A stretch of 43,323 nucleotides of DNA from JAFALX01 sp036378495 (GCA_036378495.1 DASUWI010000082.1:1-43323), one strand, 5' to 3'; shown: positions 15,567 through 24,271, counted from the stretch's first letter. Translations and numbers: made by a program. The notes: generated from the sequence alone by a model not told the origin.

Positions 15567-17375
15567 ATGAATCCAGTCGTGACCGCACACCGATGGCGAG
15601 AGCGGCGCCCCGCGCTCGTCGCAGCGCTGCTCAGCGTCCTCGCCACGATCGCCGCGGTGTCGTGCGGCAGCAACTCTCCTGGCAAGACCACCGCCACCTT
15701 CGCGGAGGAGCCCGGGCTGCCGCCGACGTACATCCTGCCGCTGGCCGGCGCCGCCAACTTCACGGCCCCCAACGTCAGCCAGTTCCAGCCGCTGCTGTAT
15801 CGCCCGCTCTACTGGTTCGGCAGCACCGGGAGGGTTTCGGTCAACAACTCGCTGAGCCTGGCAGACCCGCCGCAGTTCGCCGCCGATGGCAAGTCTGTGA
15901 CGATCACCCTCAAGAACTACCAGTGGTCCGACGGTAAGCCGGTGACCACGCGGGACGTCGAGTTCTGGCAGAACCTGGTGACCGCGAACAAGCTCAACTG
16001 GGGCGGATACTCCCCCGGCGAGTATCCCGACAACGTGGTCGGCACCACGGTCAACAGCCCCACCTCGATCACCTTCAAGCTCAGCCAGGCGTACGGCTCG
16101 TACTTCTTCACCTACAACGAGCTGAGCCAGATCACGCCGCTGCCGCAGCACGTTTGGGACAGGGAATCGGCCTCCGGCGCCGTCGCCGACTACGATCGCA
16201 CCCCGGCCGGAGCGGTCGCCGTCTACAACTTTCTCAACGCCCAGGCGACCGACATCGGGTCCTACAACAGCAACCCGCTGTGGCAGGTGGTCGACGGCCC
16301 GTGGAAGCTGAAGTCACTGGACAAGAGCGGGAACCTCAAGCTCGTGCCCAACAGCAAGTACTCGGGTCCGGTGAAGCCGAAGCTGACCGAGTTCGACGAG
16401 GTGCCGTTCGCCACAGAGTCCGCCGAGTACTCCGCGCTCTCGCAGGGCAACGTCGACTACGGGTATCTGCCGTACTCCAACACCGGTCAGAAGAACACCA
16501 TCACCTCGCAGGGCTACACGCTCGACCCCTGGGTGGGCTGGCAGATCAACTACATCCAGCTCAACTTCACCAATCCCGCCACCGGGCCGATGTTCGGCCA
16601 GCTGTACTTCCGCCAGGCGATGCAGCAGCTGATCGACCAGGACGCGTACATCAGCAGCGCCATGGGCGGCTACGGGTACCCAACCTACGGGCCCGTTCCG
16701 CTCAAGCCGGCGAACGACTTCGTCGACGCGCAGGAGCAGAAGAACCCGTATCCGTTCGACACCAACAGCGCGGCCGCGCTGCTGCAGTCGAACGGCTGGA
16801 CCGTGAACAAGGGCGGTGTCTCCGTCTGCACCAACGCGGGCACCTCTGCGGGACAGTGCGGTGGCGGCATACCCGCGGGCACCAAGGCCACGCTGCGTCT
16901 CGAGTATTCCAGTGGCGAGGCGGCCCTGGATCGCGAGATGCAGACGCTGAAGCGCGACTTCTCCCAAGCCGGCATCGACGTGGCGCTCTCCACCGCGCCC
17001 TTCAACACGGTGCTGTCGCACGCCACGCCGTGCGCGTCGGGGCAGCCGTGCACCTGGGACATGCAGTTCTGGGGCGGCGGCTGGATCTACGCGCCCGACT
17101 ACTACCCCAGCGGCGACGAGATCTTCTCCACCGGAGCTGCCGCCAACTATGGCGGATACTCGGACAACATGATGGACTCGTTGATCACCGGCAGCGAGGC
17201 TGCGTCCTCGCCGAGTGCGCTCGGGCCCTACCAGGACTACGCGTCCAAGCAGGTCCCCGTGCTGTGGATGCCCACGGCGTATCCGCAGCTGTCGGCCATC
17301 AGCGGCAAGCTCAGCGGCACGCAGCCGCAGGATCCGCTGCTCGCCATCTACCCGGAGGCCTGGTCCTGGTCGTAG
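15567..17375 (+). CDS. ABC transporter substrate-binding lipoprotein, family 5
   Basis: A 602-residue extracellular solute-binding protein of the oligopeptide/dipeptide/nickel class (SBP_bac_5). It has an Arg-rich N-terminus, a hydrophobic signal and a lipobox AVSC (Cys ~33). Family motifs include LKNYQWSDGKPVTTRDVEFWQNL (~115-140) and YFRQAMQQLIDQDAYI (~350). It would capture peptides or similar compounds outside the membrane. No permease or ATPase gene is adjacent, so it must share a transporter encoded elsewhere. No clear ribosome site precedes ATG 15567. The hydrolase downstream is very close and may be co-expressed. Confidence 0.9.
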   Translation: MNPVVTAHRWRERRPALVAALLSVLATIAAVSCGSNSPGKTTATFAEEPGLPPTYILPLAGAANFTAPNVSQFQPLLYRPLYWFGSTGRVSVNNSLSLADPPQFAADGKSVTITLKNYQWSDGKPVTTRDVEFWQNLVTANKLNWGGYSPGEYPDNVVGTTVNSPTSITFKLSQAYGSYFFTYNELSQITPLPQHVWDRESASGAVADYDRTPAGAVAVYNFLNAQATDIGSYNSNPLWQVVDGPWKLKSLDKSGNLKLVPNSKYSGPVKPKLTEFDEVPFATESAEYSALSQGNVDYGYLPYSNTGQKNTITSQGYTLDPWVGWQINYIQLNFTNPATGPMFGQLYFRQAMQQLIDQDAYISSAMGGYGYPTYGPVPLKPANDFVDAQEQKNPYPFDTNSAAALLQSNGWTVNKGGVSVCTNAGTSAGQCGGGIPAGTKATLRLEYSSGEAALDREMQTLKRDFSQAGIDVALSTAPFNTVLSHATPCASGQPCTWDMQFWGGGWIYAPDYYPSGDEIFSTGAAANYGGYSDNMMDSLITGSEAASSPSALGPYQDYASKQVPVLWMPTAYPQLSAISGKLSGTQPQDPLLAIYPEAWSWS

Positions 17376-17410
17376 TCAGAGACGAGGGTTTCTTCACCGG
17401 GGCGGGAGGG

Positions 17411-18214
17411 GTGCGCCTGTTCCACCGCTCGTGGGAGCCCGCAGGCGAGGTGCGGGCGCGCGTCACCATCGCTCACGGCTACGCGGAGCACGGCGAGCGC
17501 TACGCGCACGTGGCGTCCCGGCTCGCCGACCGCGGGATGGCCGTGAGCGCGCTCGATCACCGCGGCCACGGACAGTCGGGCGGCAAGCGGATCAACGTCA
17601 AACGGTTCTCCGACTACACCGACGACCTGCTCGAGTTCGTCGACATCGGCGGCAGGCGCTGGCCGGGCGTGCCCTCGATCCTGCTCGGCCACAGCATGGG
17701 CGGGATGATCGCGCTCGATCTTGCCCTCAGCCACCCGGATCGCGTCGGGGCGCTGGTGCTATCGGCTCCGGCGGTGTGCCCGCCATCGGTGTCTCGATAC
17801 CGGGTGATGGCGGGACAGGTGGTCAGCCGGGTCGCCCCCGGGGCGCCCGTGATGCGCCTGCCGCTGAAGCGCATCAGCCGCGACAAGGAGGTCGTCAAGG
17901 CCTACAGGCACGACCCGTTCGTGTTCCGTGGCCCCGTGCACGCGCGGCTCGGTGCCGAATGGCTGGAGGCGATGCAGCGTGTGGACGAGGGATTGCCGTC
18001 GCTGCGGATGCCGCTCCTCGTCATGCAGGGGGGCGACGACGGGCTGGTCGACCCGGGATGCGGCCCGCACGTGGTCGACCGGGCGGGCTCGGCCGACAAG
18101 ACGCTGCGCATGTATCCGGGGCTCTGGCACGAGATCTTCAACGAGCCCGAGCGCGAGCGCGTGATCGCCGACCTGGTCGCGTGGGTCAGCGAGCGAGCGG
18201 GGATTCCTGCCTGA
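17411..18214 (+). CDS. Alpha/beta hydrolase, monoacylglycerol lipase-like
   Basis: Lysophospholipase/monoglyceride-lipase family. Motifs: IAHGYAEHGERYAH (oxyanion region), DHRGHGQSGG, nucleophile elbow GHSMGG (~98-103), acid in MQGGDDGLVDP and His in YPGLWHEIFNE. It should hydrolyse short or monoacyl esters. GTG 17411 is the first normal start codon and gives 267 residues, but the homologous-looking lead-in VRDEGFFTGAGG lies upstream of it. A CTG at 17366 with GGAGG 7 bases before it (17354-17358) would include that segment and overlap the SBP stop by 10 bases; this may be the true start. Confidence 0.85.
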   Translation: MRLFHRSWEPAGEVRARVTIAHGYAEHGERYAHVASRLADRGMAVSALDHRGHGQSGGKRINVKRFSDYTDDLLEFVDIGGRRWPGVPSILLGHSMGGMIALDLALSHPDRVGALVLSAPAVCPPSVSRYRVMAGQVVSRVAPGAPVMRLPLKRISRDKEVVKAYRHDPFVFRGPVHARLGAEWLEAMQRVDEGLPSLRMPLLVMQGGDDGLVDPGCGPHVVDRAGSADKTLRMYPGLWHEIFNEPERERVIADLVAWVSERAGIPA

Positions 18215-19118
18215 CGGCAGATGCAGCGGTGCGCGGCGTGCTCGTGGTCCTGGCGGCCAGCGCCTCGCGCAGGGTGGTGACCGGCAGCCCGGGAAGGGTG
18301 GCGTGCAGGGGCGCGCTGTCGAACGTCATGTCGGCCGTGTCCATCAGCAGCGCCAGCCGCGCCTGACGGGCGTACAGGGGCTGAAACCGGCCCATGGTCG
18401 CGGCCATCATCCGCAGCGTGGCGCGCGACACATGGCGCGGAGGCCCGGTGCGCCCGGCAGCTCGCTGCGCCGCCGCGGCGACGCGGTTGAGGGTCAGGTT
18501 CTCGGGCCCGCCGATCTGAAGCGACAAGCGCCGTGTGGAGGGGTCGACAACGCAGCGCTCCACCAGAGCGGCCACGTCATCCGCCGCCACGAAGTTGATG
18601 GGATTGCGCCCGTGGCCGAAGACGAGCGGGCGCCCGCCGTCGGCGGCGGTCTGCTCCATCAGGTCGAGCCACGTCTCCATGTAGGCGGTGGCCCGGACGA
18701 CCGTCCAGGGCGCGCCGCTGCGCCGGAGGTGCTGCTCGGCGTCGTGCTTCACCCGGAAGAGCTCGATGCGGCTCTGCGAGTCGGCGCGCACGATCGACAG
18801 GAGCACCACGGAGGCACCCGAAGCCGCCGCCGCATCGATCACGTTTGCGTTGCCCTGCAGGTCGATCGTCTGAAGCGCGTCGCGTTCCGGCGATCCGAAG
18901 CCCTGGATCAGCGAGACCACCATGTCCACGCCGGACATCGCCGCGGCGAGGTCGCCGGGCGAGCGCACGTCGCCCGTCGTGTGCTCCACCCGGTCCGCCC
19001 ACTCCGCCGGCACCGCCTCGGGACGGCGAGTGAAGACTCGCACCGGAAGCCCGTTCGCCATGAGGCGGGAGACGACGGGCCGCCCCAGCGTGCCGGTGCC
19101 GCCGACGACCAGGATCAC
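18186..19118 (-). CDS. NmrA-like NAD(P)-binding oxidoreductase
   Basis: A 310-residue atypical short-chain dehydrogenase. The Rossmann motif VVGGTGTLGRPVV is at 4-16 and an Arg-rich NADP-type segment VFTRRPE follows. The usual catalytic YxxxK is replaced by FRVKHDAE (~123), as in NmrA/HSCARG-type proteins that sense or bind NAD(P) instead of catalysing. It could be a redox-sensing regulator or a quinone reductase-like enzyme. GTG 19118 has a TACCGT -10 box 6 bases upstream. It is divergent from PPK2 (87-base gap) and its 3' end overlaps the hydrolase by 29 bases. Confidence 0.83.
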   Translation of the reverse strand: MILVVGGTGTLGRPVVSRLMANGLPVRVFTRRPEAVPAEWADRVEHTTGDVRSPGDLAAAMSGVDMVVSLIQGFGSPERDALQTIDLQGNANVIDAAAASGASVVLLSIVRADSQSRIELFRVKHDAEQHLRRSGAPWTVVRATAYMETWLDLMEQTAADGGRPLVFGHGRNPINFVAADDVAALVERCVVDPSTRRLSLQIGGPENLTLNRVAAAAQRAAGRTGPPRHVSRATLRMMAATMGRFQPLYARQARLALLMDTADMTFDSAPLHATLPGLPVTTLREALAARTTSTPRTAASAVRQESPLAR

Positions 19119-19124
19119 ACACGC

Positions 19125-19130
19125 ACGGTA
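19125..19130 (-). promoter_or_regulatory. -10 box TACCGT, leaderless start of NmrA-like gene
   Basis: TACCGT on the minus strand, 6 bases before GTG 19118. Confidence 0.5.
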
Positions 19131-19191
19131 CAGCGGATGCCGCGCACGGCGGCACGGACGCGAGCAGGGCCCGTCCGGGAGGCCCCCGCGC

Positions 19192-19197
19192 TAAGGT
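19192..19197 (+). promoter_or_regulatory. -10 box TAAGGT, leaderless start of PPK2 gene
   Basis: TAAGGT is followed by 8 bases and GTG 19206. The same hexamer serves the DUF4396 gene. Confidence 0.55.
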
Positions 19198-19205
19198 CGT
19201 CGGCG

Positions 19206-20009
19206 GTGCGCGAGACATGGCGGGTCGACCCTGGCGCCAAGGTGGATCTCTCGGCGATCGACGCCTCGTCCACCCCTGGGCTGAAGGGCGGCCGCGACGC
19301 TGCCACCTCCGACCGGGCGCAGTACCGCGCCAAGCTCGCCGAGCTCCAGAACTGCCTCTGGGCGGAGTCCGAGCGCTCGCTGCTCGTCGTCCTCCAGGGC
19401 ATGGATGCCGCCGGCAAGGACGGGACGGTCAGGCATGTCTTCGACGGGCTGAACCCGGAGGCGATCCATGCCACCGCCTTCAAGGAGCCGACCAGCGAGG
19501 AGCTGGCCCACGACTTCCTGTGGCGGATCGAGCGCGCGCTGCCCCGGCGTGGGCAGATCGGCGTGTTCAACCGCTCTCACTACGAGGACGTGGTGGCCAC
19601 GCGAGTCCGCGGCCTGGTGCCGGAGCCGGTGTGGCGGCCGCGCTATCGCTCCATCAGCGCCTTCGAGCGCGAGCTGGTGGAGGAGGGCACGACGGTCGTC
19701 AAGTTCTTCCTGCACATCTCCAAGAGCGAGCAGAAGAGGCGGTTCGAAGAGCGCCTCGCGGTGCCCTCGAAGCGCTGGAAGTTCAGCCCCTCCGACCTCG
19801 AGGATCGCAAGCGCTGGGACAGCTTCCAGCACGCCTACGCCGAGGCGATCGCCGCCACCTCGACAGAGCACGCGCCGTGGTACATCATCCCGGCAGACCA
19901 CAAGTGGTACCGCGACTGGGCGGTGGACGTGGTGTTGGAGGCGACGCTCAGGAAGATGGATCCGCAGTACCCGAAGCCGCCGCACCTCGACGGCGTCGTG
20001 GTCGCCTGA
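19206..20009 (+). CDS. ppk2: Polyphosphate kinase 2
   Basis: A 267-residue PPK2-family enzyme, which moves phosphate between polyphosphate and nucleotides (NDP or NMP depending on class). Walker A GMDAAGKD is at 65-72, Walker B FNRSHYED at 121-128, and the lid region with RKRWDSFQHAY near 205. Length and single-domain layout fit short-type PPK2. Class (ADP/GDP versus AMP preference) cannot be fixed by eye. The GTG start is supported by a TAAGGT box 8 bases upstream. It may supply NTPs from stored polyphosphate under stress. Confidence 0.92.
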   Translation: MRETWRVDPGAKVDLSAIDASSTPGLKGGRDAATSDRAQYRAKLAELQNCLWAESERSLLVVLQGMDAAGKDGTVRHVFDGLNPEAIHATAFKEPTSEELAHDFLWRIERALPRRGQIGVFNRSHYEDVVATRVRGLVPEPVWRPRYRSISAFERELVEEGTTVVKFFLHISKSEQKRRFEERLAVPSKRWKFSPSDLEDRKRWDSFQHAYAEAIAATSTEHAPWYIIPADHKWYRDWAVDVVLEATLRKMDPQYPKPPHLDGVVVA

Positions 20010-20052
20010 GCCGGCGCGGCGGTCCCGCCCGAACGTGGTGTCATAGACGGCG

Positions 20053-20850
20053 ATGCAGAGCCTCGATGAGCAGCTCACCCGCTGCTGGGCGTACTACCGC
20101 CTGGGACTGCTGGGCGACGTGTCTCGGGCGCTCCGGCTGGCGCACGCGCTCTACCGCGAGGAGCTCCCCTCCCTCGGTGCCATGGCGGCGGCCAATGCCA
20201 CCGTCGAGCTGGCCATGCTGGATGTCATTGTTGGCCTGGTGACGGCGGAGACGGCGGAGGACCTGCTGCGCGGCGGAGGCGCCCTGGCCGAGATGGTCGG
20301 TGACCCCACGGCGGCCTGCGACGACGTCCACCGTCTCGCCGGGATGGCCACCGCGGTGCACGCCGGCATGCGCGCCGGGCGCTTCCGGGCCGCCCAGCGG
20401 CACTTCCGCTCGACGCTCGCGATGGCTCAGGGGCTGATCGCCGATGAGGCCGGCTCGGACGAGGTGTGCGTCCTGCTCGGCTGTGCCGGGCTGCACATGG
20501 CGCAGGCCGCGGCGATTTGCCGCGACGAGACCACCACCCACGCGCTCCTCGACCACTCGGACGAGGCGGCGGCCACCCTGGGGGCGGAGCACGAGCTGCT
20601 GGGGCAGTACTTCGGGCCCGAGCACGCGCGGGCAACCCGCAGCATCTGTTACTGCGTGCTCGGCCGTCTCGACGAGTCGATGGCGGTGGGGCGTGAGGTG
20701 AACACCGACCGGTTGATGCCACTGATGGCGGCAACGCTGCTGCGCACCATGGCCGATACCGCCGAGCGCAACGAGGGTGGCGGCTCGGCGACCGTGCTGC
20801 GCGCCCGTGCCGACAGCCTGGTGCCGCCGCTGCGGCAGCAGTTCGCGTGA
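20053..20850 (+). CDS. TPR-like all-helical protein
   Basis: A 265-residue, Ala/Leu-rich protein with repeated helix pairs and no signal peptide or membrane segment. The stretch LGAEHELLGQYFGPEHARATR resembles the TPR part of actinobacterial XRE-type regulators, but no helix-turn-helix precedes it. It is likely a protein-protein interaction or ligand-sensing module. It is coupled by a GTGA overlap to the HExxH protease downstream, suggesting the two act together. Function unknown. Confidence 0.65.
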   Translation: MQSLDEQLTRCWAYYRLGLLGDVSRALRLAHALYREELPSLGAMAAANATVELAMLDVIVGLVTAETAEDLLRGGGALAEMVGDPTAACDDVHRLAGMATAVHAGMRAGRFRAAQRHFRSTLAMAQGLIADEAGSDEVCVLLGCAGLHMAQAAAICRDETTTHALLDHSDEAAATLGAEHELLGQYFGPEHARATRSICYCVLGRLDESMAVGREVNTDRLMPLMAATLLRTMADTAERNEGGGSATVLRARADSLVPPLRQQFA

Positions 20851-21692
20851 CGCCCGTGCCACGCATCATCGACACCTCGCAGGCCTTCGACACCTTCGCC
20901 GGCGAGGTCGAGCTGGAGACGCCGCTGGTCCGCGAGGTGCGCTGGCGCGACCAGTACGAAGCGGGCTACACCGAGGTCTTCGAGGCCTTCTACGAGGCCC
21001 AGGGCTCCCGCGACCGGCCCGCCGGCATGCTGCACAACCTCTCCCGGGTCCGCAAGCACGCACGCGAGGCGGCGGCGGCGCTCCCGGAGATCATCGAGAC
21101 GGTGGACGAGGCGGTGGGGCGCACCCTCGGGTTCGAGCCCGGGGACGGCCCGGTGCACGTGCTGCTCGTCGGCACCGCCGGCGCCAACGCGGTCGTCGGC
21201 CGCCTCGGCGACGAGACCGCGGTGTTCCACAGCCTCGAGTGGTTCCAGGCGCCCGAGCCGGCTCGCGTGGCCGTGGCCCACGAGACGGCGCACGGCTGGC
21301 ACCAGAAGCATCTCAGCGAAGCGCCACCCGCGAACGACGCCGCCTGGCCGGTTTTCGAGGAGGGCCTGGCGGTGCAGACGTCGCGAGCCGTGGTGCCCGG
21401 CCGCCCTGAGGACGAGTACTTCTGGTACGGGCTCGAGGGGTTCGATCACTGGGCCGCCTGGTGCGCGGACCACGCCAAGAAGCTGCGCCACCGGATGCAT
21501 CACGCCCTCGAGGATCCCTCGTCGCTCAGCCAGCTGTTCGGCAGCGGCGCGGTGGAGGGGCATCACCGCACCGGCTATCACGTCGCCGACGGGTTGGTGG
21601 CGGAGATGCAGCGGCCGCTCAACGAGCTGGCCCGGCTGTCCCCCGCGGAGGCGTCCGCGGCAATCCGCGAAGCCCTGCGCGCAGCGCATTAG
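20847..21692 (+). CDS. Putative zinc metalloprotease (HExxH)
   Basis: A 281-residue cytoplasmic protein with a HETAH motif at 145-149 in a helix (RVAVAHETAHGWHQ) and a downstream helix with Glu-Glu at 171-172 (VFEEGLAV), the arrangement of gluzincin-type peptidases such as DUF2268. The two His and a Glu ~22 residues later are the expected zinc ligands. The N-terminal half is helical. It starts at GTG in a GTGA overlap with the TPR-like gene. Substrate unknown; the close coupling suggests the TPR partner may present or regulate it. Confidence 0.65.
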   Translation: MTPVPRIIDTSQAFDTFAGEVELETPLVREVRWRDQYEAGYTEVFEAFYEAQGSRDRPAGMLHNLSRVRKHAREAAAALPEIIETVDEAVGRTLGFEPGDGPVHVLLVGTAGANAVVGRLGDETAVFHSLEWFQAPEPARVAVAHETAHGWHQKHLSEAPPANDAAWPVFEEGLAVQTSRAVVPGRPEDEYFWYGLEGFDHWAAWCADHAKKLRHRMHHALEDPSSLSQLFGSGAVEGHHRTGYHVADGLVAEMQRPLNELARLSPAEASAAIREALRAAH

Positions 21693-21722
21693 CCGCTGCG
21701 TCCCCCGCGGTCTGGCTGAGAT

Positions 21723-22280
21723 CTAGCGCAGCCACTCGGCGCGGTGCACGCGCCACACGTCGCGCACCCCGGTCTCGGCGGGCGCCTGCACCGGCGTCGC
21801 CACCTGCTCCATCCGCGTGTAGCCGAGCTTGCGCGCGACGCCCGCGCTCGCCTGGTTGGCGGCGTCGACGCGGATCTCCACCACCTCGATCAGGGGGTAG
21901 GTGAACGCGAGCGACGTCAACATCGCCGCCGCGGCGGTGGCGTAGCCGTGACGGGTGTACGGGGCACCGACCCAGTAGCCGATCTCGAGCCCGCGCCGGC
22001 CGATGCGGTGATGCAGACCGCAGCCGCCCACCACGGCCGTGCCCAGGAACATCCCGAGGACGAGGTCGCCACCGTCGCGCCGGTCGGCCTCCCAGCGTTT
22101 GATCAACGCCTCGCGGTCCCGCAGTGAACGCGGCTCAGCCGCGATCCACGGCATCCAGGGGCGCAGGTGCTCGAGGCTGGCCTCGACGGCCGCACTCAGC
22201 GCGCGGGCGTCCTCGACCAGCCACGGCCTGATACCCACCCGCGACGGATCGAGTCTCGCATCCTGTGTTTCGCCGCTCAC
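21723..22280 (-). CDS. GNAT N-acetyltransferase, RimJ/RimL type
   Basis: A 185-residue acetyltransferase. The fold shows GIRPWLVEDARAL at the start, EIGYWVGAPYTRHGYATAAAAM (acetyl-CoA binding loop, pattern R-x-x-G-x-A) at ~110-130, and VDAANQASAGVARKLGYTRM near the end, all RimJ/RimL-like. It would acetylate a protein N-terminus or a small amine. GTG 22280 is preferred since AGGAG sits 5 bases upstream; longer in-frame starts add a low-complexity tail. Confidence 0.83.
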   Translation of the reverse strand: MSGETQDARLDPSRVGIRPWLVEDARALSAAVEASLEHLRPWMPWIAAEPRSLRDREALIKRWEADRRDGGDLVLGMFLGTAVVGGCGLHHRIGRRGLEIGYWVGAPYTRHGYATAAAAMLTSLAFTYPLIEVVEIRVDAANQASAGVARKLGYTRMEQVATPVQAPAETGVRDVWRVHRAEWLR

Positions 22281-22463
22281 CTCTGCTCCTGACGCCGCGC
22301 CGATTCCCTTCACCGACCGCCACCTGTCGTGAGCGCTTGCAGAGTGACGGCGGGCGGTACCGTGCACGGCTGCACCGAGGGTGTCCATGTTGCAGCAGCA
22401 CGCCGGTGCCCGCGTCGGCTTGGGGCGAGCGCCGCGAGCAGGGCGAGCACGAGCGGCGCCGGC

Positions 22464-22542
22464 TGGCGACCCCGATCGGATTCGAACCGACGATCTCCAC
22501 CTTGACAGGGTGGCGTGTTAGGCCAGGCTACACCACGGGGCC
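22464..22542 (-). tRNA. tRNA-Asp (GUC), CCA encoded
   Basis: On the minus strand a full cloverleaf is visible: acceptor GGCCCCG pairs with CGGGGTC (one G-U), D-stem GTGT/ACAC, anticodon stem CCACC/GGTGG with loop CTGTCAA giving anticodon GTC, and T-arm GTCGG-TTCGAAT-CCGAT. Discriminator G (22467) is followed by encoded CCA (22466-22464). GUC and the G discriminator both fit aspartate. Confidence 0.97.
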
Positions 22543-22568
22543 GAGGCCTCCCGATGATACCCGCGGAG

Positions 22569-22574
22569 TAGCGT
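22569..22574 (+). promoter_or_regulatory. -10 box TAGCGT, leaderless start of Nudix gene
   Basis: TAGCGT is followed by 7 bases and GTG 22582. This argues for that GTG rather than the in-frame GTG at 22573, which overlaps the box. Confidence 0.5.
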
Positions 22575-22581
22575 GGCCTCC

Positions 22582-23046
22582 GTGGCCCGCCGTCGTTTCC
22601 TGCCCAACGAGGTGTCGGCGGGCGGCGTCGTGGTCCGGCCGGCCGCGCACGGCCCCGAGGTGGTGCTGGTCAGCGACGGCCGGTACTGGGGTCTGCCCAA
22701 GGGCGTTCTCGAACGCGGCGAAACCCCGCAGGATGCCGCGCTGCGCGAGGTATCCGAGGAGACGGGGATCGCGCGGGCGGCGCTCGCCATCGTTGCCGAG
22801 CTGCCCGCCTCCGAATACGTGTACCGCCGCCACGACACGGGGCGCCTCGTCTTCAAGCGGGTGCATCAGTTCCTGATGTCGGCGCCGGCGAATGCACAAT
22901 TGCATCGGCAGGAGTCCGAGATTGCCGGCGCAGACTGGCTCGGCCTCGACGCAGCACAGCAGCGTGCAACCTTCGAGGACACCAAGCGCGCGTTGCGCGA
23001 GGTGCAGCAGATGCTCGACGCCGGGGTGGAAGGGAGCAGCCCCTAG
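22582..23046 (+). CDS. Nudix hydrolase
   Basis: A ~154-residue Nudix protein. The box runs from GVLERGETPQDAALREVSEETGI (G-x5-E-x7-RE-x2-EE-x-G), which binds Mg2+ and positions the water. The N-terminus EVSAGGVVVRP and the YWGLPKG approach are typical of small MutT/Ap4A-like members that hydrolyse nucleoside diphosphate derivatives. Substrate unresolved. Start GTG 22582 is chosen on the TAGCGT -10 box 7 bases upstream; GTG 22573 would add three residues. It lies between tRNA-Asp and the CysRS-like gene, 11 bases from the latter. Confidence 0.87.
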   Translation: MARRRFLPNEVSAGGVVVRPAAHGPEVVLVSDGRYWGLPKGVLERGETPQDAALREVSEETGIARAALAIVAELPASEYVYRRHDTGRLVFKRVHQFLMSAPANAQLHRQESEIAGADWLGLDAAQQRATFEDTKRALREVQQMLDAGVEGSSP

Positions 23047-23049
23047 AAT
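23044..23049 (+). promoter_or_regulatory. -10 box TAGAAT, leaderless start of MshC/CysRS-like gene
   Basis: TAGAAT overlaps the Nudix stop codon and is followed by 8 bases and ATG 23058, giving a second transcript start independent of the Nudix gene. Confidence 0.55.
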
Positions 23050-23057
23050 CGGCAGCG

Positions 23058-24260
23058 ATGCGCCTGTTCGACACCGCTCGGCAGGCAGTGGTGCCGTTCG
23101 AGCCTCGCGGCGATCGCGTCGGGCTCTACGTCTGCGGCATCACTCCCTACGACTCCGCACACCTGGGCCATGCCTTCACGTATCACGTGTACGACGTGAT
23201 CACGCGGCGGCTGCATCTGGACGGCATCAGCGTGCGCAGCATCCGCAACATCACCGACGTCGACGACGACATCCTCCGCACCGCACGCACTCGCGGGGTG
23301 AGCTATCTCGACCTCGCGGCCACTGAGATCACCCGCTTCGACGCCGACATGCAGGCCATCAACCTGCTCCCGGTCGCCGCCGCGCCGCGGGCGACGCAGC
23401 ACGTCGCCGAGATGGTCGAGTGGGTCGTCCGTCTTGTCGACGCGGGGTTTGCATACGAGCGCGATGGGTGGGTGTTCTTCGACACGCGCCGGCTTCCGGA
23501 CTATGGACGCCTGAGCCGGCTCGATGACCCGATGATGATCGAGCTCAGCCGCGAGCGTGGTGCAGACCCGGACGATCCCCGCAAGCAGCACCCGCTGGAC
23601 TTCGTGCTCTGGCAGCGCTCGGCCGCGAACGAGCCGCACTGGACCAGTCCGTGGAGCGAGGGACGTCCGGGATGGCACATCGAGTGCGTGGCGATGTCAA
23701 CGCGCGAGCTGGGCGTGCCTGTCGACATTCACGGCGGTGGCGACGACCTCATCTTCCCGCACCACGAATGCGAGCTGGCCGAGGCTGAAGCCGCCGGGGT
23801 GGCGCCCTTCGTGCGCCACTGGGTGCACGTCGCGATGGTGCGCTACCAGGGCGAGAAGATGAGCAAGTCGCTCGGCAATCTCGTCTTCGTGCGCGACCTG
23901 CTCGAGCGTGCCTCGAGCGCGACGGTACGCCTGCTCCTCTCGTCGCACCACTACCGCGATTCGTGGCAGTACGAGGAGCAGGAGGTCCAGCAGGCCGAGG
24001 AGCGTCGCCGGCGCTACGTGAGCGCAGCGTTGTCGGGCCGCACGCTTGACGTCAGCGTGGCGACCACGTTCCGCGAGGAGTTTCTCGGGTGCATCGACGA
24101 CGACCTGGACACGCCGGGCGCTCTGCGCGTCACCGACCGCGCGGCCGCGGCGGTGATCAGCAGCACGGCGCCGGTCAATGAGGGCAGCACCGGCGCTGCC
24201 GAGCTGATGACCCCGATGCTCGGTGTTCTCGGTGTCACCCTCGCGGGCACGACCGGCTGA
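23058..24260 (+). CDS. MshC-like / cysteinyl-tRNA synthetase paralogue
   Basis: A 400-residue class I aminoacyl-tRNA synthetase-type ligase that activates cysteine. The opening motif VCGITPYDSAHLGHA matches the MshC (cysteine:glucosaminyl inositol ligase) pattern more than the VCGPTVYD of true CysRS. Zinc ligands are the first Cys, HIEC (~208) and IFPHHEC (~233). The KMSKSLGN loop is near 270. The protein ends ~60 residues short of a normal CysRS, lacking most of the anticodon-binding region, again like MshC. Either mycothiol-type thiol synthesis or a reduced CysRS is possible. It has its own -10 box (TAGAAT). Confidence 0.75.
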   Translation: MRLFDTARQAVVPFEPRGDRVGLYVCGITPYDSAHLGHAFTYHVYDVITRRLHLDGISVRSIRNITDVDDDILRTARTRGVSYLDLAATEITRFDADMQAINLLPVAAAPRATQHVAEMVEWVVRLVDAGFAYERDGWVFFDTRRLPDYGRLSRLDDPMMIELSRERGADPDDPRKQHPLDFVLWQRSAANEPHWTSPWSEGRPGWHIECVAMSTRELGVPVDIHGGGDDLIFPHHECELAEAEAAGVAPFVRHWVHVAMVRYQGEKMSKSLGNLVFVRDLLERASSATVRLLLSSHHYRDSWQYEEQEVQQAEERRRRYVSAALSGRTLDVSVATTFREEFLGCIDDDLDTPGALRVTDRAAAAVISSTAPVNEGSTGAAELMTPMLGVLGVTLAGTTG

Positions 24261-24271
24261 CGCCGCGCCCG

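Noticed and set aside
16154..17365. Upstream extension of the hydrolase frame within the SBP gene
   Set aside because: Gln/Arg/His-rich shadow of the substrate-binding protein with no hydrolase features.
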